39,764 nucleotides of DNA from the NCBI GenBank assembly GCA_965658225.1, contig CBFHRK010000012.1, positions 1 through 39,764 of the forward strand, written 5' to 3'. Under the pieces are notes generated by a model that worked only from the letters and a program-made list of their open reading frames with translations, was not told where the DNA came from and searched no databases. Both the position numbers and the translations under genes were made by a program. This DNA is from ECT2AJA-044 sp965658225 (lineage in GTDB: Bacteria; Bacteroidota; Bacteroidia; Flavobacteriales; ECT2AJA-044). Within the stretch, counting starts at the first letter, position 1; every line of letters starts with the position of its first letter. This document shows, one piece after another, positions 16,675 through 26,346 of this stretch.

Positions 16675-16977
16675 TTAAGCCATTAATTGAGCGATGGCTT
16701 CGTAACCACCCGTGACAGAAAAAACATTATTTAAGCCCTTTTCCCTATTGAGCATGTAGGCCATGGCGCTGCTGCGTTTACTCGATTGACAGTAAATTAC
16801 TACCGGGCAGTCTTTAGGGAAATCTTTGGAAGCCTCTAGAACACTATCCATAGGCATATGGTGTGCTGGTAAATGACCATCTTCATATTCGTAATCTTCC
16901 CGAATATCAACTAGGTATACCTTTTCGTTCTGCTCTAAAATCTGGAGCAGTTTACTGGGTTCAATCTCGTTAATCAT
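16675..16977 (-). CDS. rhodanese-like domain protein
   Basis: 100 residues, a single rhodanese domain. The structural motif VDIREDYEYEDGHLPAHHMP and the active-site loop YCQSSKRSS are present, with the persulfide-carrying cysteine at C63. Single-domain rhodaneses move sulfane sulfur between proteins and small molecules in the cytoplasm; the partner is unknown. It is packed between the TPR gene (3-base gap) and the DUF368 pair (1-base gap). Confidence 0.88.
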   Translation of the reverse strand: MINEIEPSKLLQILEQNEKVYLVDIREDYEYEDGHLPAHHMPMDSVLEASKDFPKDCPVVIYCQSSKRSSAMAYMLNREKGLNNVFSVTGGYEAIAQLMA

Positions 16978-16980
16978 TTT

Positions 16981-18375
16981 TCAGCTCTGATACTTTTCTA
17001 GTAATATTTTCACTTGTTCGTGTTCCGCTAACAATGGAAAATGTTTGAGGAAATCGGAACGAATATCACTGTTCAAAGTTAAAGCATTTTCGAGGAATCC
17101 GGCCGCTTCATCAACGGACCCAATTAAGTACAGGTATCCAGCGTATGTATAGTTCAAAGCTGGGTCTTCAGGGTTCAGGTCTATTCCTTTCGAAAGTACT
17201 TGCATCGCATTGTCGTATTCTTCCATTTCAATGAGAAGGTCCGATAAATTGATCCACACCCTAGCTTCTATGTGCCCGAGCTCTATGAGCTTTTGAAAGT
17301 TTTCTTTTGATTCACCGAGAAAACCCATTTTACGGTTCGAGGTGCCGCAAATAAATTGATAATCTGTGTTTGTTGGGGAGAGCTCTGTGGCCTTGCGTAT
17401 GAAGTAAATACCTTCTGAAAGCTTACCCATTTCATCGAGTAATAAACCGCGTTCCATCCATGCCTCATCGAGGTTAGGGTCTTCATGTGTTGCTTTAATG
17501 CTGTATACAAGAGCCGCCCGCGGATTATTCATACGTTTATACGCATTGGAAATTCTCAGGTAGGCCAAACCCGATGGAGAATCGAGTTCAATAAGTTCTT
17601 TATACACAGAAATAGCCTCGTCATACTTTTCGAGATCCTCAAGAATAGAGGCCTTTTCGTGATAGGCTGCAGCAAACTCGTCGTCAATTACGATGGCATA
17701 ATCCACCGCGTTTAATGCTTCCTCGAGCTTATTTACATTATGGTAACTAACGCTCAGCTGGTACCACCCAATTTCTGAATAGGGATTGGTTTCTAAAAAC
17801 TCGAGAAAGAAGGAGATCGACTCCTCGTTACCATCGGTTAAATCAAAACAATAGGCGGTGTTGTAAAGGGCTAATTCATCTTCACCATCTTGCTCCAAAG
17901 CCAACTTGTAGAAATGGATTGCTTTTTCATACTGCTTAAGATTTTGGTATTCGTTTCCGAGGAGCATGAATACATCGGCCGGACCGTCTTCTGAGATCTC
18001 GATGGCCTTTTCAAACATCTGAATAGCCTGATGACTGAGTCCTTTCTTGGAGAAAATCATTCCTCTTGAAATGAAAAGCTCTTCGTTATAAGGATCGAGG
18101 CCTTCGGCCCGATTAAGTTCGAGGAGCGCCTCATCTGTTCTGTTGTAGGCTGCCAGCAGCTGGGCTCTTTTCAGCGGTAGATTCACAGCATTTGGATGCT
18201 GCTGAATGCCGTAGCGTGTTGTGAGAAGTGCTTTTTTCATGCTGCCCGTCATCATATAATGATCGGCGAGTGCCTCAAATTCGTGTACGTCAAAGAAGAG
18301 CACTGAATTATCCTTCAACATTTGTTCAAAGCGTTCAATCAACTCCTCTGTGGCCTCGTGTTCTTCGTAATCCAT
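16981..18375 (-). CDS. tetratricopeptide repeat protein
   Basis: 464 residues made almost entirely of TPR units; about ten can be counted from residue 40 to 430 by the A-x(3)-A/G-x(6)-P spacing, for instance KKALLTTRYGIQQHPN, DEALLELNRAEGLDPYN, EKAIHFYKLALEQDGED, DEAISVYKELIELDSP and DNAMQVLSKGIDLNPED. No signal peptide, no enzymatic domain; cytoplasmic scaffold or adaptor. It is the first gene of the long minus-strand run to the GAF protein, divergent from glmM across 136 bases. Confidence 0.88.
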   Translation of the reverse strand: MDYEEHEATEELIERFEQMLKDNSVLFFDVHEFEALADHYMMTGSMKKALLTTRYGIQQHPNAVNLPLKRAQLLAAYNRTDEALLELNRAEGLDPYNEELFISRGMIFSKKGLSHQAIQMFEKAIEISEDGPADVFMLLGNEYQNLKQYEKAIHFYKLALEQDGEDELALYNTAYCFDLTDGNEESISFFLEFLETNPYSEIGWYQLSVSYHNVNKLEEALNAVDYAIVIDDEFAAAYHEKASILEDLEKYDEAISVYKELIELDSPSGLAYLRISNAYKRMNNPRAALVYSIKATHEDPNLDEAWMERGLLLDEMGKLSEGIYFIRKATELSPTNTDYQFICGTSNRKMGFLGESKENFQKLIELGHIEARVWINLSDLLIEMEEYDNAMQVLSKGIDLNPEDPALNYTYAGYLYLIGSVDEAAGFLENALTLNSDIRSDFLKHFPLLAEHEQVKILLEKYQS

Positions 18376-18464
18376 AAATTCCGACGGTTACTCGTTTTCT
18401 CGAAAATACCGAGAATAGCGCGCAAATTTCGCACTAATTATCCAAAGTTCTTAACAACACTCTA

Positions 18465-18493
18465 TTGAAAAGCGAAGTCAACTTCTATCTTTG
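18465..18493 (+). promoter_or_regulatory. promoter of glmM
   Basis: TTG (18465-18467), 18 bases, then a perfect TATCTTTG (18486-18493), the Bacteroidota housekeeping promoter form. It ends 18 bases before ATG 18512, which also argues against the upstream TTG at 18491 as start codon. Confidence 0.75.
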
Positions 18494-18511
18494 CCTATCA
18501 AACACTATTCC

Positions 18512-19900
18512 ATGTCATTAATAAAATCGATTTCGGGAATCCGAGGTACCATAGGCGGACAAGTTGGCGAAAACTTAACCCCATTGGACGCTGTTAAGTT
18601 TGCTTCGGCGTATGCCACGCGTTTAAAACGTCATTCTGACAGAAAACGCCCCGTTGTTGTGGTTGGCCGTGATGGGCGAATTTCGGGACCCCTTGTTCAA
18701 TCTCTAGTTGTTTCTAGTCTTCAGTCTGTGGGAATCGATGTAATCGATATAGGACTCAGTACGACTCCGACCGTTGAGGTCGCTGTTCCAATAGAAGGTG
18801 CGGATGGAGGAATCATTTTAACCGCAAGTCATAATCCGATCGAATGGAATGCTTTAAAACTATTAAACGAATCGGGTGAATTTTTAGACGCAGAAGCGGG
18901 AGCCGAGGTCCTGGCGCTAGCCGAAGCCGAAGATTTTGATTTCGTTCCAGTTCTGGAACTGGGCACAATCACCGTTAAGGAAGATTACATGGATCGCCAT
19001 ATCGAGCGTGTATTAAAATTGGAAGGAGTAGATATTGAAGCGATTCGGAAAGCGAATTTTTCGGTTGCCGTTGATGGGGTAAATTCTTCCGGTGGTATTG
19101 CTATACCTCGATTGCTCGAAGCAATTGGGGTGAAAAGAATTACGACGCTCTTTTGCGAGCCTACAGGTCATTTCCCGCATAATCCGGAACCGCTGGCAGA
19201 GCATTTAACAGAATTGTCGGCTGTCGTTGTGCAAGAGAAATGCGATTTGGGAATTGTTGTGGATCCGGATGTAGATCGACTTGCTTTTGTGTCGGAAGAC
19301 GGCTCTATGTTTGGAGAAGAGTATACTTTAGTAACTGTTGCGGATTACTTTTTGAGCTTCCGCAAGGGTAATACCGTGAGTAATATGTCGTCATCGCGAG
19401 CGTTGCGAGATGTCACCGAAAGAAGAGGAGGTAGCTACGTCGCAAGTGCAGTAGGTGAGGTGAACGTGGTTAAAGCAATGAAAAATACCCAGGCGGTAAT
19501 AGGCGGTGAAGGGAACGGAGGAATTATTTTACCCGATCTTCATTATGGACGTGATGCGCTTGTTGGAGTGGCTTTGTTTTTAAGTCACCTGGCTAAATTC
19601 GGAGGGTCCATGACAGAATTGCGCGCAACGTACCCGAGTTACTTCATGAGTAAACAAAAGATTCAATTGACACCCGGATTGGATGTTGATGGATTATTGG
19701 AGCAAATGACATTGAAGTATCAAAACGAAGATCCAACAACGATTGACGGAGTAAAGATTGATTTTGACCAAGAGTGGGTACATTTGCGGAAATCGAATAC
19801 AGAACCAATTATTCGTGTGTACTCAGAAAGTACCACGCAAGAAAAAGCAGACCAGCTCGCAAATAGATTTCGCGATGAAGTTTTAGCCCTAACGAAGTAA
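18512..19900 (+). CDS. glmM: phosphoglucosamine mutase
   Basis: 462 residues from ATG 18512. GlmM interconverts glucosamine 6-phosphate and glucosamine 1-phosphate, feeding UDP-GlcNAc for peptidoglycan and lipopolysaccharide. The phosphoserine loop TASHNP (Ser106), metal-binding loop DPDVDRLAF, sugar-binding loop GEGNGGII and phosphate-binding loop RKSNTEPIIRVYSE are in the usual order. It has its own promoter and is followed three bases later by a cysteine desulfurase gene. A phosphomannomutase/phosphoglucomutase of the same superfamily is the alternative; the GISGIRG-type start resembles Bacteroidota GlmM. Confidence 0.88.
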   Translation: MSLIKSISGIRGTIGGQVGENLTPLDAVKFASAYATRLKRHSDRKRPVVVVGRDGRISGPLVQSLVVSSLQSVGIDVIDIGLSTTPTVEVAVPIEGADGGIILTASHNPIEWNALKLLNESGEFLDAEAGAEVLALAEAEDFDFVPVLELGTITVKEDYMDRHIERVLKLEGVDIEAIRKANFSVAVDGVNSSGGIAIPRLLEAIGVKRITTLFCEPTGHFPHNPEPLAEHLTELSAVVVQEKCDLGIVVDPDVDRLAFVSEDGSMFGEEYTLVTVADYFLSFRKGNTVSNMSSSRALRDVTERRGGSYVASAVGEVNVVKAMKNTQAVIGGEGNGGIILPDLHYGRDALVGVALFLSHLAKFGGSMTELRATYPSYFMSKQKIQLTPGLDVDGLLEQMTLKYQNEDPTTIDGVKIDFDQEWVHLRKSNTEPIIRVYSESTTQEKADQLANRFRDEVLALTK

Positions 19901-19903
19901 ACA

Positions 19904-21040
19904 ATGAAAGTATACCTTGATAATGCGGCCACCACGGCAATGGCTCCTGAAGTAGTAGAAGCGATGGTTCCCGTTATGAGCGATATGTATGGAAATCCAA
20001 GCAGTACGCATCATAAAGGTCGAGAAACGCGCTCACACCTTGAAATGGCGCGTAAAAGGATAGCCAAGCATCTGAATTGCTCACCCATGGAGCTTTTTTT
20101 TACTTCTGGCGGAACGGAGGCCGACAATATGGCAATTCAATGTTCCGTTCGCGATCACGGTGTTCGAAGAATAATTACTTCGGCACTCGAGCATCACGCC
20201 GTTTTGCACACGGTTGACCACCTTGGGGAATCTGGAGCGGTTTCTGTTGAGCACGTCCGTTTGGATGGATTTGGTCACGTCGACCTTGAGCATCTTGAAG
20301 AGTTGCTGGCACAGGAGGCACCGAAAACGCTCGTTAGTCTCATGCACGCCAATAATGAAATTGGTAATTTACTTCCGTTGATTGAGGTAGGGGAGTTGTG
20401 TCGCAAGTACGATGCGCTATTTCATTCGGATACGGTTCAATCCATGGCGCATTACCGATTTGACCTAGCCAATACCCCTGTTGATTTCATCACTTGTGCG
20501 GCCCACAAGTTTCACGGTCCCAAAGGCACAGGCTTCCTGTTCATTCGAAAAGGTTTGGCCCAAGAGCCTTTTATTTATGGGGGTGCTCAGGAGCGCAATA
20601 TGCGCGGTGGAACGGAGAATGTGTACGGAATTGTAGGCTTGGCTAAGGCCATGGATTTGGCATACGAGGATATCGAAGGCCATAGAGCGCATGTTGAGGC
20701 TTTGAAAAAAAGAATGATTAGCGGCCTCACGGCCGGAATAAAGGGTGTGCGTTTTAACGGTGATAGCGCAAACCTGGACAAAAGCCTGTATACGGTTTTA
20801 AACGTTTGTTTGCCAGAAAACGAAGCGAGCAGTATGCTTCTTTTTAACCTCGATATTCTGGGGATTTGCGTTTCTGGTGGGAGTGCGTGTAGCTCGGGTA
20901 GTAATGTCGGTTCCCACGTGCTAAGCGCCATAGGAAGCGACCCTAATCGACCCGCGGTCCGATTCAGCTTTAGTCGCTACAATACAGAGGAAGAAGTTGA
21001 TTACGCGCTCAATGAATTGATTCGCCTCTATAACGATTGA
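19904..21040 (+). CDS. cysteine desulfurase, IscS/NifS-like
   Basis: 378 residues, class V aminotransferase fold. The enzyme takes sulfur from cysteine as a protein persulfide for iron-sulfur clusters, thiolated tRNA or cofactors. The PLP-binding lysine is K202 in AAHKFHGPKG; the sulfur-accepting cysteine is C329 in SGGSACSSGS, a group I (IscS/NifS) arrangement. No iscU, sufU or tRNA-thiolase gene is adjacent, so the acceptor is unknown. It starts three bases after glmM and must be co-transcribed with it. Its stop is two bases from the stop of the convergent gene. Confidence 0.93.
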   Translation: MKVYLDNAATTAMAPEVVEAMVPVMSDMYGNPSSTHHKGRETRSHLEMARKRIAKHLNCSPMELFFTSGGTEADNMAIQCSVRDHGVRRIITSALEHHAVLHTVDHLGESGAVSVEHVRLDGFGHVDLEHLEELLAQEAPKTLVSLMHANNEIGNLLPLIEVGELCRKYDALFHSDTVQSMAHYRFDLANTPVDFITCAAHKFHGPKGTGFLFIRKGLAQEPFIYGGAQERNMRGGTENVYGIVGLAKAMDLAYEDIEGHRAHVEALKKRMISGLTAGIKGVRFNGDSANLDKSLYTVLNVCLPENEASSMLLFNLDILGICVSGGSACSSGSNVGSHVLSAIGSDPNRPAVRFSFSRYNTEEEVDYALNELIRLYND

Positions 21041-21042
21041 GT

Positions 21043-22479
21043 TTAATTGTCGGAGTCGATTGGCTCCTTAACTTCTGAATTAAATCCAAAGAGCTTTTTA
21101 TCCTTGATTATGTTATCTACATAAGGAGGAATTAATTGTTCCCAGCCCTCCTCATTCTCACGAATCATTCTCAATACCTCTGGAGAGAAGATCTCGAGAA
21201 TTTCAGGATCAAAATGCTCGATATCCTCGATTCGCCGGTTGTAGAGCAAATATTGATATAGTGGTTTTAACCTCGGGTGAACTTTCAAGTTTTTCGAATT
21301 CAATAAAGGCTCGTCTTTTTTCGGCTGATAGGGGTATAAGAATACTTTTAAGTCGCGATTGAATAGCTTTCCGAATGCTTCCATAATACCACCACTTAAA
21401 TCGCGGTAATACGCCTCATCAAATATTTCAAGTAAATTATTCACACCCATTATGAGTCCCATCCGAGCCTTTGTGAACCGGGAGAAATACTCAACGAGCT
21501 TGTAGTATTCCTGATAATTTGAGATGAGCACAGTCTGTCCCAGACTACAAAGTATATCTGCTCTATCGATAAAATCCTGCTCATCGAGTGAACCGTCCAT
21601 GCTCAAGTTATGCAGTGTGATTTCAAAAAGCACTTGGAGCTTTTCTTTTTGAACTCGTTTCGTTTTTACAAACAGCTTATAGCCGTTTTTTATCATATCA
21701 ATATTCACCTTCGTTACCGGCCTAAAGCTGCCTCGAAGGGTCAGAATATTCTTTTTATACAGGAGATCAGAGGGCTGTATGTTTTTCCCGTCGGGACCAA
21801 AAATAACGGCGTCCGTCATGCCGTTTTTCACCAACTGAAGACTCATCAATCGATTGTCAACCTTTTCGAACATCGGACCTAAGAAATTGATCATGTCAAT
21901 TTCAATTTGCTCGCGACTTAAGTTGTCGTAGAGCGAAAGCAATAGTTTCTTCGGGTCTCGGAAGAAGAAATACGCCCCATAAATAAGGTTTACACCCAGC
22001 ACGCCAATGCTTTCTTGCTGCTGACGAGCATTGTTTTCATGGAGTCGAATATGAACAACAATTTCAGAAGGCTCGGTATTGGGTTCCACTTGATATCGAA
22101 TTCCAAGCCAGCCATGTCCTTTGAAAGTCTTAGCGAAATTTATAGTAGCGAGGGTATCTGAAAACGCAAAGAATCGTTTCGTCGGAAATTTTCGTCGGTC
22201 GAGGCGTTCCACCATGAGCCCATACTCCTGCTTCAACATCTGACGCAGGCGCGGTTCGGTTACGTAGCGGCCGTCCGTTCCTTTCCCATAAATAGCATCT
22301 GAGAAATCTTTGTCGTACGCACTCATTGCCTTTGCAATGGTTCCAGATGCTCCACCTGCTCTAAAGAAATGGCGAACCGTTTCTTGGCCCGCTCCAATTT
22401 CTGCGAACGTACCGTATATGTCGGAGTCCAAGTTAATCTGCAGTGCTTTCTGCTTGGTCGGTAGAATAATACGATCCAT
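21043..22479 (-). CDS. conserved protein of unknown function (GAGQE-type N-terminus)
   Basis: 478 residues from ATG 22479 (MDRIILPTKQ); the open frame extends to 22542 but that stretch holds the promoter box and overlaps the neighbouring gene. Near the N-terminus is a striking block, FAEIGAGQETVRHFFRAGG followed by SGTIAKAMSAYDKDFSDAIYG, which looks like an active or binding site (Gly/Ala turns with conserved polar residues). No signal peptide, membrane segment or known motif is visible, and the C-terminal 60 residues are charged. I recall similar full-length proteins in many Bacteroidota under unreliable names, but I cannot assign a function. Confidence 0.8.
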   Translation of the reverse strand: MDRIILPTKQKALQINLDSDIYGTFAEIGAGQETVRHFFRAGGASGTIAKAMSAYDKDFSDAIYGKGTDGRYVTEPRLRQMLKQEYGLMVERLDRRKFPTKRFFAFSDTLATINFAKTFKGHGWLGIRYQVEPNTEPSEIVVHIRLHENNARQQQESIGVLGVNLIYGAYFFFRDPKKLLLSLYDNLSREQIEIDMINFLGPMFEKVDNRLMSLQLVKNGMTDAVIFGPDGKNIQPSDLLYKKNILTLRGSFRPVTKVNIDMIKNGYKLFVKTKRVQKEKLQVLFEITLHNLSMDGSLDEQDFIDRADILCSLGQTVLISNYQEYYKLVEYFSRFTKARMGLIMGVNNLLEIFDEAYYRDLSGGIMEAFGKLFNRDLKVFLYPYQPKKDEPLLNSKNLKVHPRLKPLYQYLLYNRRIEDIEHFDPEILEIFSPEVLRMIRENEEGWEQLIPPYVDNIIKDKKLFGFNSEVKEPIDSDN

Positions 22480-22499
22480 AGTGTACGAGTACGTTAAAG

Positions 22500-22507
22500 C
22501 AAAGGTA
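22500..22507 (-). promoter_or_regulatory. -7 box TACCTTTG of the unknown 478-residue protein gene
   Basis: A perfect TAnnTTTG element on the minus strand, 20 bases before ATG 22479. No strong TTG at the right distance. It supports the downstream start. Confidence 0.5.
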
Positions 22508-22540
22508 ACAGACAACGGGTATAAATCATAAATTACACCC

Positions 22541-23296
22541 ATGAAAATAACGTTCCTCGGTACAGGTACTTCTCAAGGGGTTCCAATGATCGGCTGCAAT
22601 TGTAAAGTTTGCGAATCTAAGGACCCAAAGGATCAACGCTTAAGGTCTTCGATACACGTCGAATGGGACGATTTTTCACTAGTAGTCGATACCGGTCCTG
22701 ATTTCCGTCAACAAATGCTTCGAGCGGATATTAGGAAGCTCGACGCTGTTTTGTATACCCACGAGCACACCGATCATGTGGCTGGTTTAGATGATATTAG
22801 AGCCTTTAATTATTTTCAAAAGAAGCCGATGGACTTATACGCTTCGGATCATACTGCGGCGGATTTAAGAACGCGATTCGGATACGCTTTTGGTAACTAT
22901 CCCGGGGTTCCGAGTATAAGTTTACACGAAATTCAAGATGCGGCATTTGAATTGGGCGGACATAGAATTCAACCGATATCGGTCATGCACAGGGATCTTC
23001 AGGTTTATGGATTTCGGTTCGGAGATTTCACCTATATCACGGATGCCAATGTCATCTCGCCGGAGGCGGAGAAATTAATGCGCGGGAGTCATACTATTGT
23101 TTTAAACGCCTTACGGCGCGAAAAGCACTACAGTCATTTCAATTTAGAAGAAGCAGTCGAATGGATTGAGAAGCTACGTCCAGAGCGGGCCTATTTCACG
23201 CATGTGAGTCATCAATTAGGACTAAGGGAGGAAATTAACCAAGAGCTTCCCGATACAATCGAATTGGCTTATGACGGACTGGAACTAACTTATTGA
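22541..23296 (+). CDS. PhnP-like metallo-beta-lactamase fold hydrolase
   Basis: 251 residues. The metal-binding motif THEHTDH is at 73-79, with later histidines in VMHRDLQVYG and THVSHQLG and an aspartate in ITDAN completing a two-metal site. The N-terminal GTGTSQGVPMIGCNCKVC includes the cysteine cluster seen in PhnP and related phosphodiesterases, which probably binds a structural zinc. PhnP itself hydrolyses cyclic ribose phosphates in phosphonate breakdown, but no phn genes are here, so the substrate is open. Cytoplasmic. Its ATG is 61 bases from the divergent start of the unknown protein. Confidence 0.88.
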   Translation: MKITFLGTGTSQGVPMIGCNCKVCESKDPKDQRLRSSIHVEWDDFSLVVDTGPDFRQQMLRADIRKLDAVLYTHEHTDHVAGLDDIRAFNYFQKKPMDLYASDHTAADLRTRFGYAFGNYPGVPSISLHEIQDAAFELGGHRIQPISVMHRDLQVYGFRFGDFTYITDANVISPEAEKLMRGSHTIVLNALRREKHYSHFNLEEAVEWIEKLRPERAYFTHVSHQLGLREEINQELPDTIELAYDGLELTY

Positions 23297-23356
23297 AAGG
23301 GGCCAACCCATAGCGTAAATGTGTCGTATTAAACAATACCAGCGCATATTCCGTTG

Positions 23357-23370
23357 ATTGTCACGACAAT
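23357..23370. promoter_or_regulatory. palindrome ATTGTC-AC-GACAAT upstream of the metallopeptidase gene
   Basis: Two exact 6-base arms around two bases, 57 bases before the ATG and directly upstream of the promoter-like boxes. The size and place suit an operator, but a 12-base match can occur by chance. Confidence 0.3.
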
Positions 23371-23374
23371 GACC

Positions 23375-23402
23375 TTTAATTTACGAGAGTTGCGTACTTT
23401 CG
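23375..23402 (+). promoter_or_regulatory. promoter-like boxes before the secreted metallopeptidase gene
   Basis: TTTA (23375-23378), 16-17 bases, then TACTTTCG (23395-23402), one mismatch to TAnnTTTG, 24 bases before the ATG at 23427. Confidence 0.4.
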
Positions 23403-23426
23403 AATGCTAACCCAAACAAAAAATCG

Positions 23427-26345
23427 ATGAGAAAAACTGTACTCGGCCTTATCGCCCTTTGCTTTTTACTGCCCGCCGGACTTTATGCGGAAGGACATGA
23501 CCACGATGATGAATACCGCGTAACGTATTTCAACCCACAGGAGGAAGTGATGCAATATCACGTTCAATCCATGCTTCGTGCACAATCCCCGTGGCAGTCA
23601 TTTGTTCAAAGTAATCCGACATGGAAAGTACTTTTTAACGAACGAACGGGTATGCCACAGAGGGCGTTTGGTTCGCCCATACCTGCGTCCGGATCTACGC
23701 CGGAGGCTATGGCTTTATCCTTTTTCGAAAATAAGTTAGAAGGATATGACCTTCCCTTAGAGGAGCTGAAGTTTTCAACAGTAGTAGAAAGCAATTCGTA
23801 TTATCGTGTTTTCTTTTATCAAGAACATAACGGGTTATACGTTAAAGACGCAAAAGCTGATTTTAAAATTACAAAAGACGGTTCGGCAGTATCATTTGGA
23901 TTAGATGTTCACAGAAATATCAAATTAAGTTCAGATCCCGAACTTGCTGAATCCGCCTTAGTCAATGCCGCGACAGATGGTATGAGCCACGTTCAAAACG
24001 TGGAGGTAAAAGGATACTCCATTCTTCCCTTGCCAAATGGAGGTAAATATGAGTACAGAAAAATTCTTGAGTTAGATATATTCACGGAAGAAGATGGAGT
24101 TCCCGGGCAATTTCAAACCTATGTAGACGCCATTAACGGAACCGTTCTATTTCGCGTAAATCGAATCCATACCGCGAGTGCTACCGGAATAATTAATGTT
24201 CGTTCCGATGTGCGCACAGGGCGTGTTTTTGAACCAGAAACAGATAATCCATTACCGAGATTAGATGCTATTATTGACGGTGTGGCGCGTACAACAGACG
24301 CAGATGGAGATATTGATTTCAGCATTACTTCTCCGGTATCAGCAACTTTTTTCCTTAAAGGAGATTGGGTTGACGTTCGTGACAATGGGGTAACCCCAAG
24401 TTATGTTACTACCTTAGATAGTCTAACCGACACAGTGAATCTTACTTCGGCTTTTAGTGTAGAAGCGAGATCGGCTTATTTCCATACGGACCTTATTCAC
24501 AACCACATGAAGGGCTACCTTCCAAATTTTGGAGGACTTGACATCCCGTTGACATGTAATATTGAAATAACGCCGCATCAGTGCAACGCCTTTTACAATG
24601 GTACATCGATAAACTTTTATACAGCCGGCGCTGGTTGTTACTCCTTAGCTCAGCTTAAAGATGTGGTATACCATGAGTACGGCCACGGAATTAATGGTCG
24701 TTACTATTCTACGGTACATATTGGTGGAATGGGAAGTGGAGGAATGAATGAAGGATATGCAGATGTTTGGGCATTTACGATTACGGAAGATGCTATTTTG
24801 GCTCAAGGAAATGATCCAAATGACACGTCGTCGGTAATTCGGAGATATGACCAAGGGCCAAAAATTTATCCTCAGGATTTAATTGGCCAAGTGCACAACG
24901 ATGGCGAAATTATTGCCGGTAGTATATGGGACACTTATTTGTATTCCGGTTTAACTATGGATTCATTAACCACTATTTGGACACAGGCATTTATTGAGGC
25001 GGCCAACGGTATAGATGGAACGGAAGGGACTATTTACAGAGAAGTTTTAATTGACATGCTTTTTGCTGATGATGTGCCCGCAAATGGTGGGGATAATGAT
25101 ATCACGAATGGTACACCGAACGGTTCGGCTATTTTAGAAGGATTTAATGACCACGGAATTTCTTTGCTCGGAATTTCTGACTTAACGCATACTCCAATTG
25201 AGACAGCTGCGATCAATACAGATATTACCTTGAGTGCAGATGTGAATGTAGAATACTCGTCTTATTTTGGCCAAGTAACAGCACATTATCAAGTGAATGG
25301 CACCGGACCATGGATGACCACACCTTTGGTTCTTACTTCGGGTATAACTTATGAAGGTCAAATTCCAGCGCAACCGGCAGGAACGATCCTTTCTTACTAC
25401 GTCACTCTTGATGATGTAAATGGTTTGGAAGCGATCTCTCAACCCTTCCGGGTTGATGAAGTAGATCCAGTAGACCGCAATCTGCCTTATTTCGTGATGG
25501 TAGGATTTAACCAATTGGCGATCGAAGATTTTGATACCCAACAAGGTAATTGGTTGGAAGGACTTCCCGGTGATCAAGCCACAACAGGGCAATGGATTGT
25601 TGATGTTCCAACCCCCAGTTTTTCTGCCAATGGGACGGAAGTGCAAACGGGTTCACAGCACACTCCAGGAGGAATTGCTTGTGCAATTACTGGGAATGCC
25701 CCGTCCTCAACGGATCCTATTGGTACCAACGATATAGATGGCGGTCAAACAACTTTACAAACACCTGACTTCGATTTGTCGAGCTACACAGATCCAGTGA
25801 TTTCGTATTACCGTTGGTATACGAATTCGGCAGGAGCAACACCAGGCCAAGATTTCTGGGAAGTGTATATTTCAAATGACGGCTCTACTTGGGTTCAAGT
25901 AGAAGACTCGCGCACAACAGATGCAAGCTGGAGAAGAAACGTAGTCCGTGTTTCAGATTATGTTACGCCTTCGGCCACGGTTAGTATCCAGTTCATAGCA
26001 TCCGATTTCGACCCGGGTAGTCTGGTAGAAGCCGCCGTAGATGACCTTGAGATTTGGGATCTCAGTGGAGTTGGAATAGAAGAGGAGCAATTTGCTTCAC
26101 TTAACCTATATCCAAATCCTGTTTCAGATGTGCTGACCGTCGACTTTGAGTTACAAACAGCCGCAATGGTTTCTTATCAAGTAGTTGACTTAACAGGTCG
26201 TGTTGTAATGAGTGATGCAGGTTCGGAAATGACTACCGGATCGCAGTCGATTCGCATAAAAACAGACCAATTAGCGGCAGGAGCCTATCAATTTGTTATT
26301 CAAATGGATGGTGCCTCTACAACGAAATCATTCGTAAAGAATTGA
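23427..26345 (+). CDS. secreted fungalysin-like (M36-type) zinc metallopeptidase with T9SS sorting domain
   Basis: 972 residues. Signal peptide (about 1-21, ending YAEG), then a propeptide with an FTP-type segment (about 90-150, YYRVFFYQEHNGLYVKDA). The zinc site is HEYGH (H416, E417, H420) with the third ligand E442 in NEGYAD, characteristic of gluzincins of the M36/M4 kind. After the catalytic domain come beta-sandwich regions, including a jelly-roll-like stretch (about 740-880) ending ...AAVDDLEIWD. The last 80 residues are a type A T9SS sorting domain beginning LNLYPNPVSDVLTVDF. The protein should be exported, cleaved and fixed to or shed from the cell surface to digest external protein. 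Single-gene unit with a terminator just beyond its stop. Confidence 0.9.
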   Translation: MRKTVLGLIALCFLLPAGLYAEGHDHDDEYRVTYFNPQEEVMQYHVQSMLRAQSPWQSFVQSNPTWKVLFNERTGMPQRAFGSPIPASGSTPEAMALSFFENKLEGYDLPLEELKFSTVVESNSYYRVFFYQEHNGLYVKDAKADFKITKDGSAVSFGLDVHRNIKLSSDPELAESALVNAATDGMSHVQNVEVKGYSILPLPNGGKYEYRKILELDIFTEEDGVPGQFQTYVDAINGTVLFRVNRIHTASATGIINVRSDVRTGRVFEPETDNPLPRLDAIIDGVARTTDADGDIDFSITSPVSATFFLKGDWVDVRDNGVTPSYVTTLDSLTDTVNLTSAFSVEARSAYFHTDLIHNHMKGYLPNFGGLDIPLTCNIEITPHQCNAFYNGTSINFYTAGAGCYSLAQLKDVVYHEYGHGINGRYYSTVHIGGMGSGGMNEGYADVWAFTITEDAILAQGNDPNDTSSVIRRYDQGPKIYPQDLIGQVHNDGEIIAGSIWDTYLYSGLTMDSLTTIWTQAFIEAANGIDGTEGTIYREVLIDMLFADDVPANGGDNDITNGTPNGSAILEGFNDHGISLLGISDLTHTPIETAAINTDITLSADVNVEYSSYFGQVTAHYQVNGTGPWMTTPLVLTSGITYEGQIPAQPAGTILSYYVTLDDVNGLEAISQPFRVDEVDPVDRNLPYFVMVGFNQLAIEDFDTQQGNWLEGLPGDQATTGQWIVDVPTPSFSANGTEVQTGSQHTPGGIACAITGNAPSSTDPIGTNDIDGGQTTLQTPDFDLSSYTDPVISYYRWYTNSAGATPGQDFWEVYISNDGSTWVQVEDSRTTDASWRRNVVRVSDYVTPSATVSIQFIASDFDPGSLVEAAVDDLEIWDLSGVGIEEEQFASLNLYPNPVSDVLTVDFELQTAAMVSYQVVDLTGRVVMSDAGSEMTTGSQSIRIKTDQLAAGAYQFVIQMDGASTTKSFVKN

Positions 26346-26346
26346 T

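Noticed and set aside
25182..25646. 154-codon minus-strand open frame
   Set aside because: It lies wholly within the secreted metallopeptidase gene, whose domains are continuous across it, and its own translation is not protein-like.
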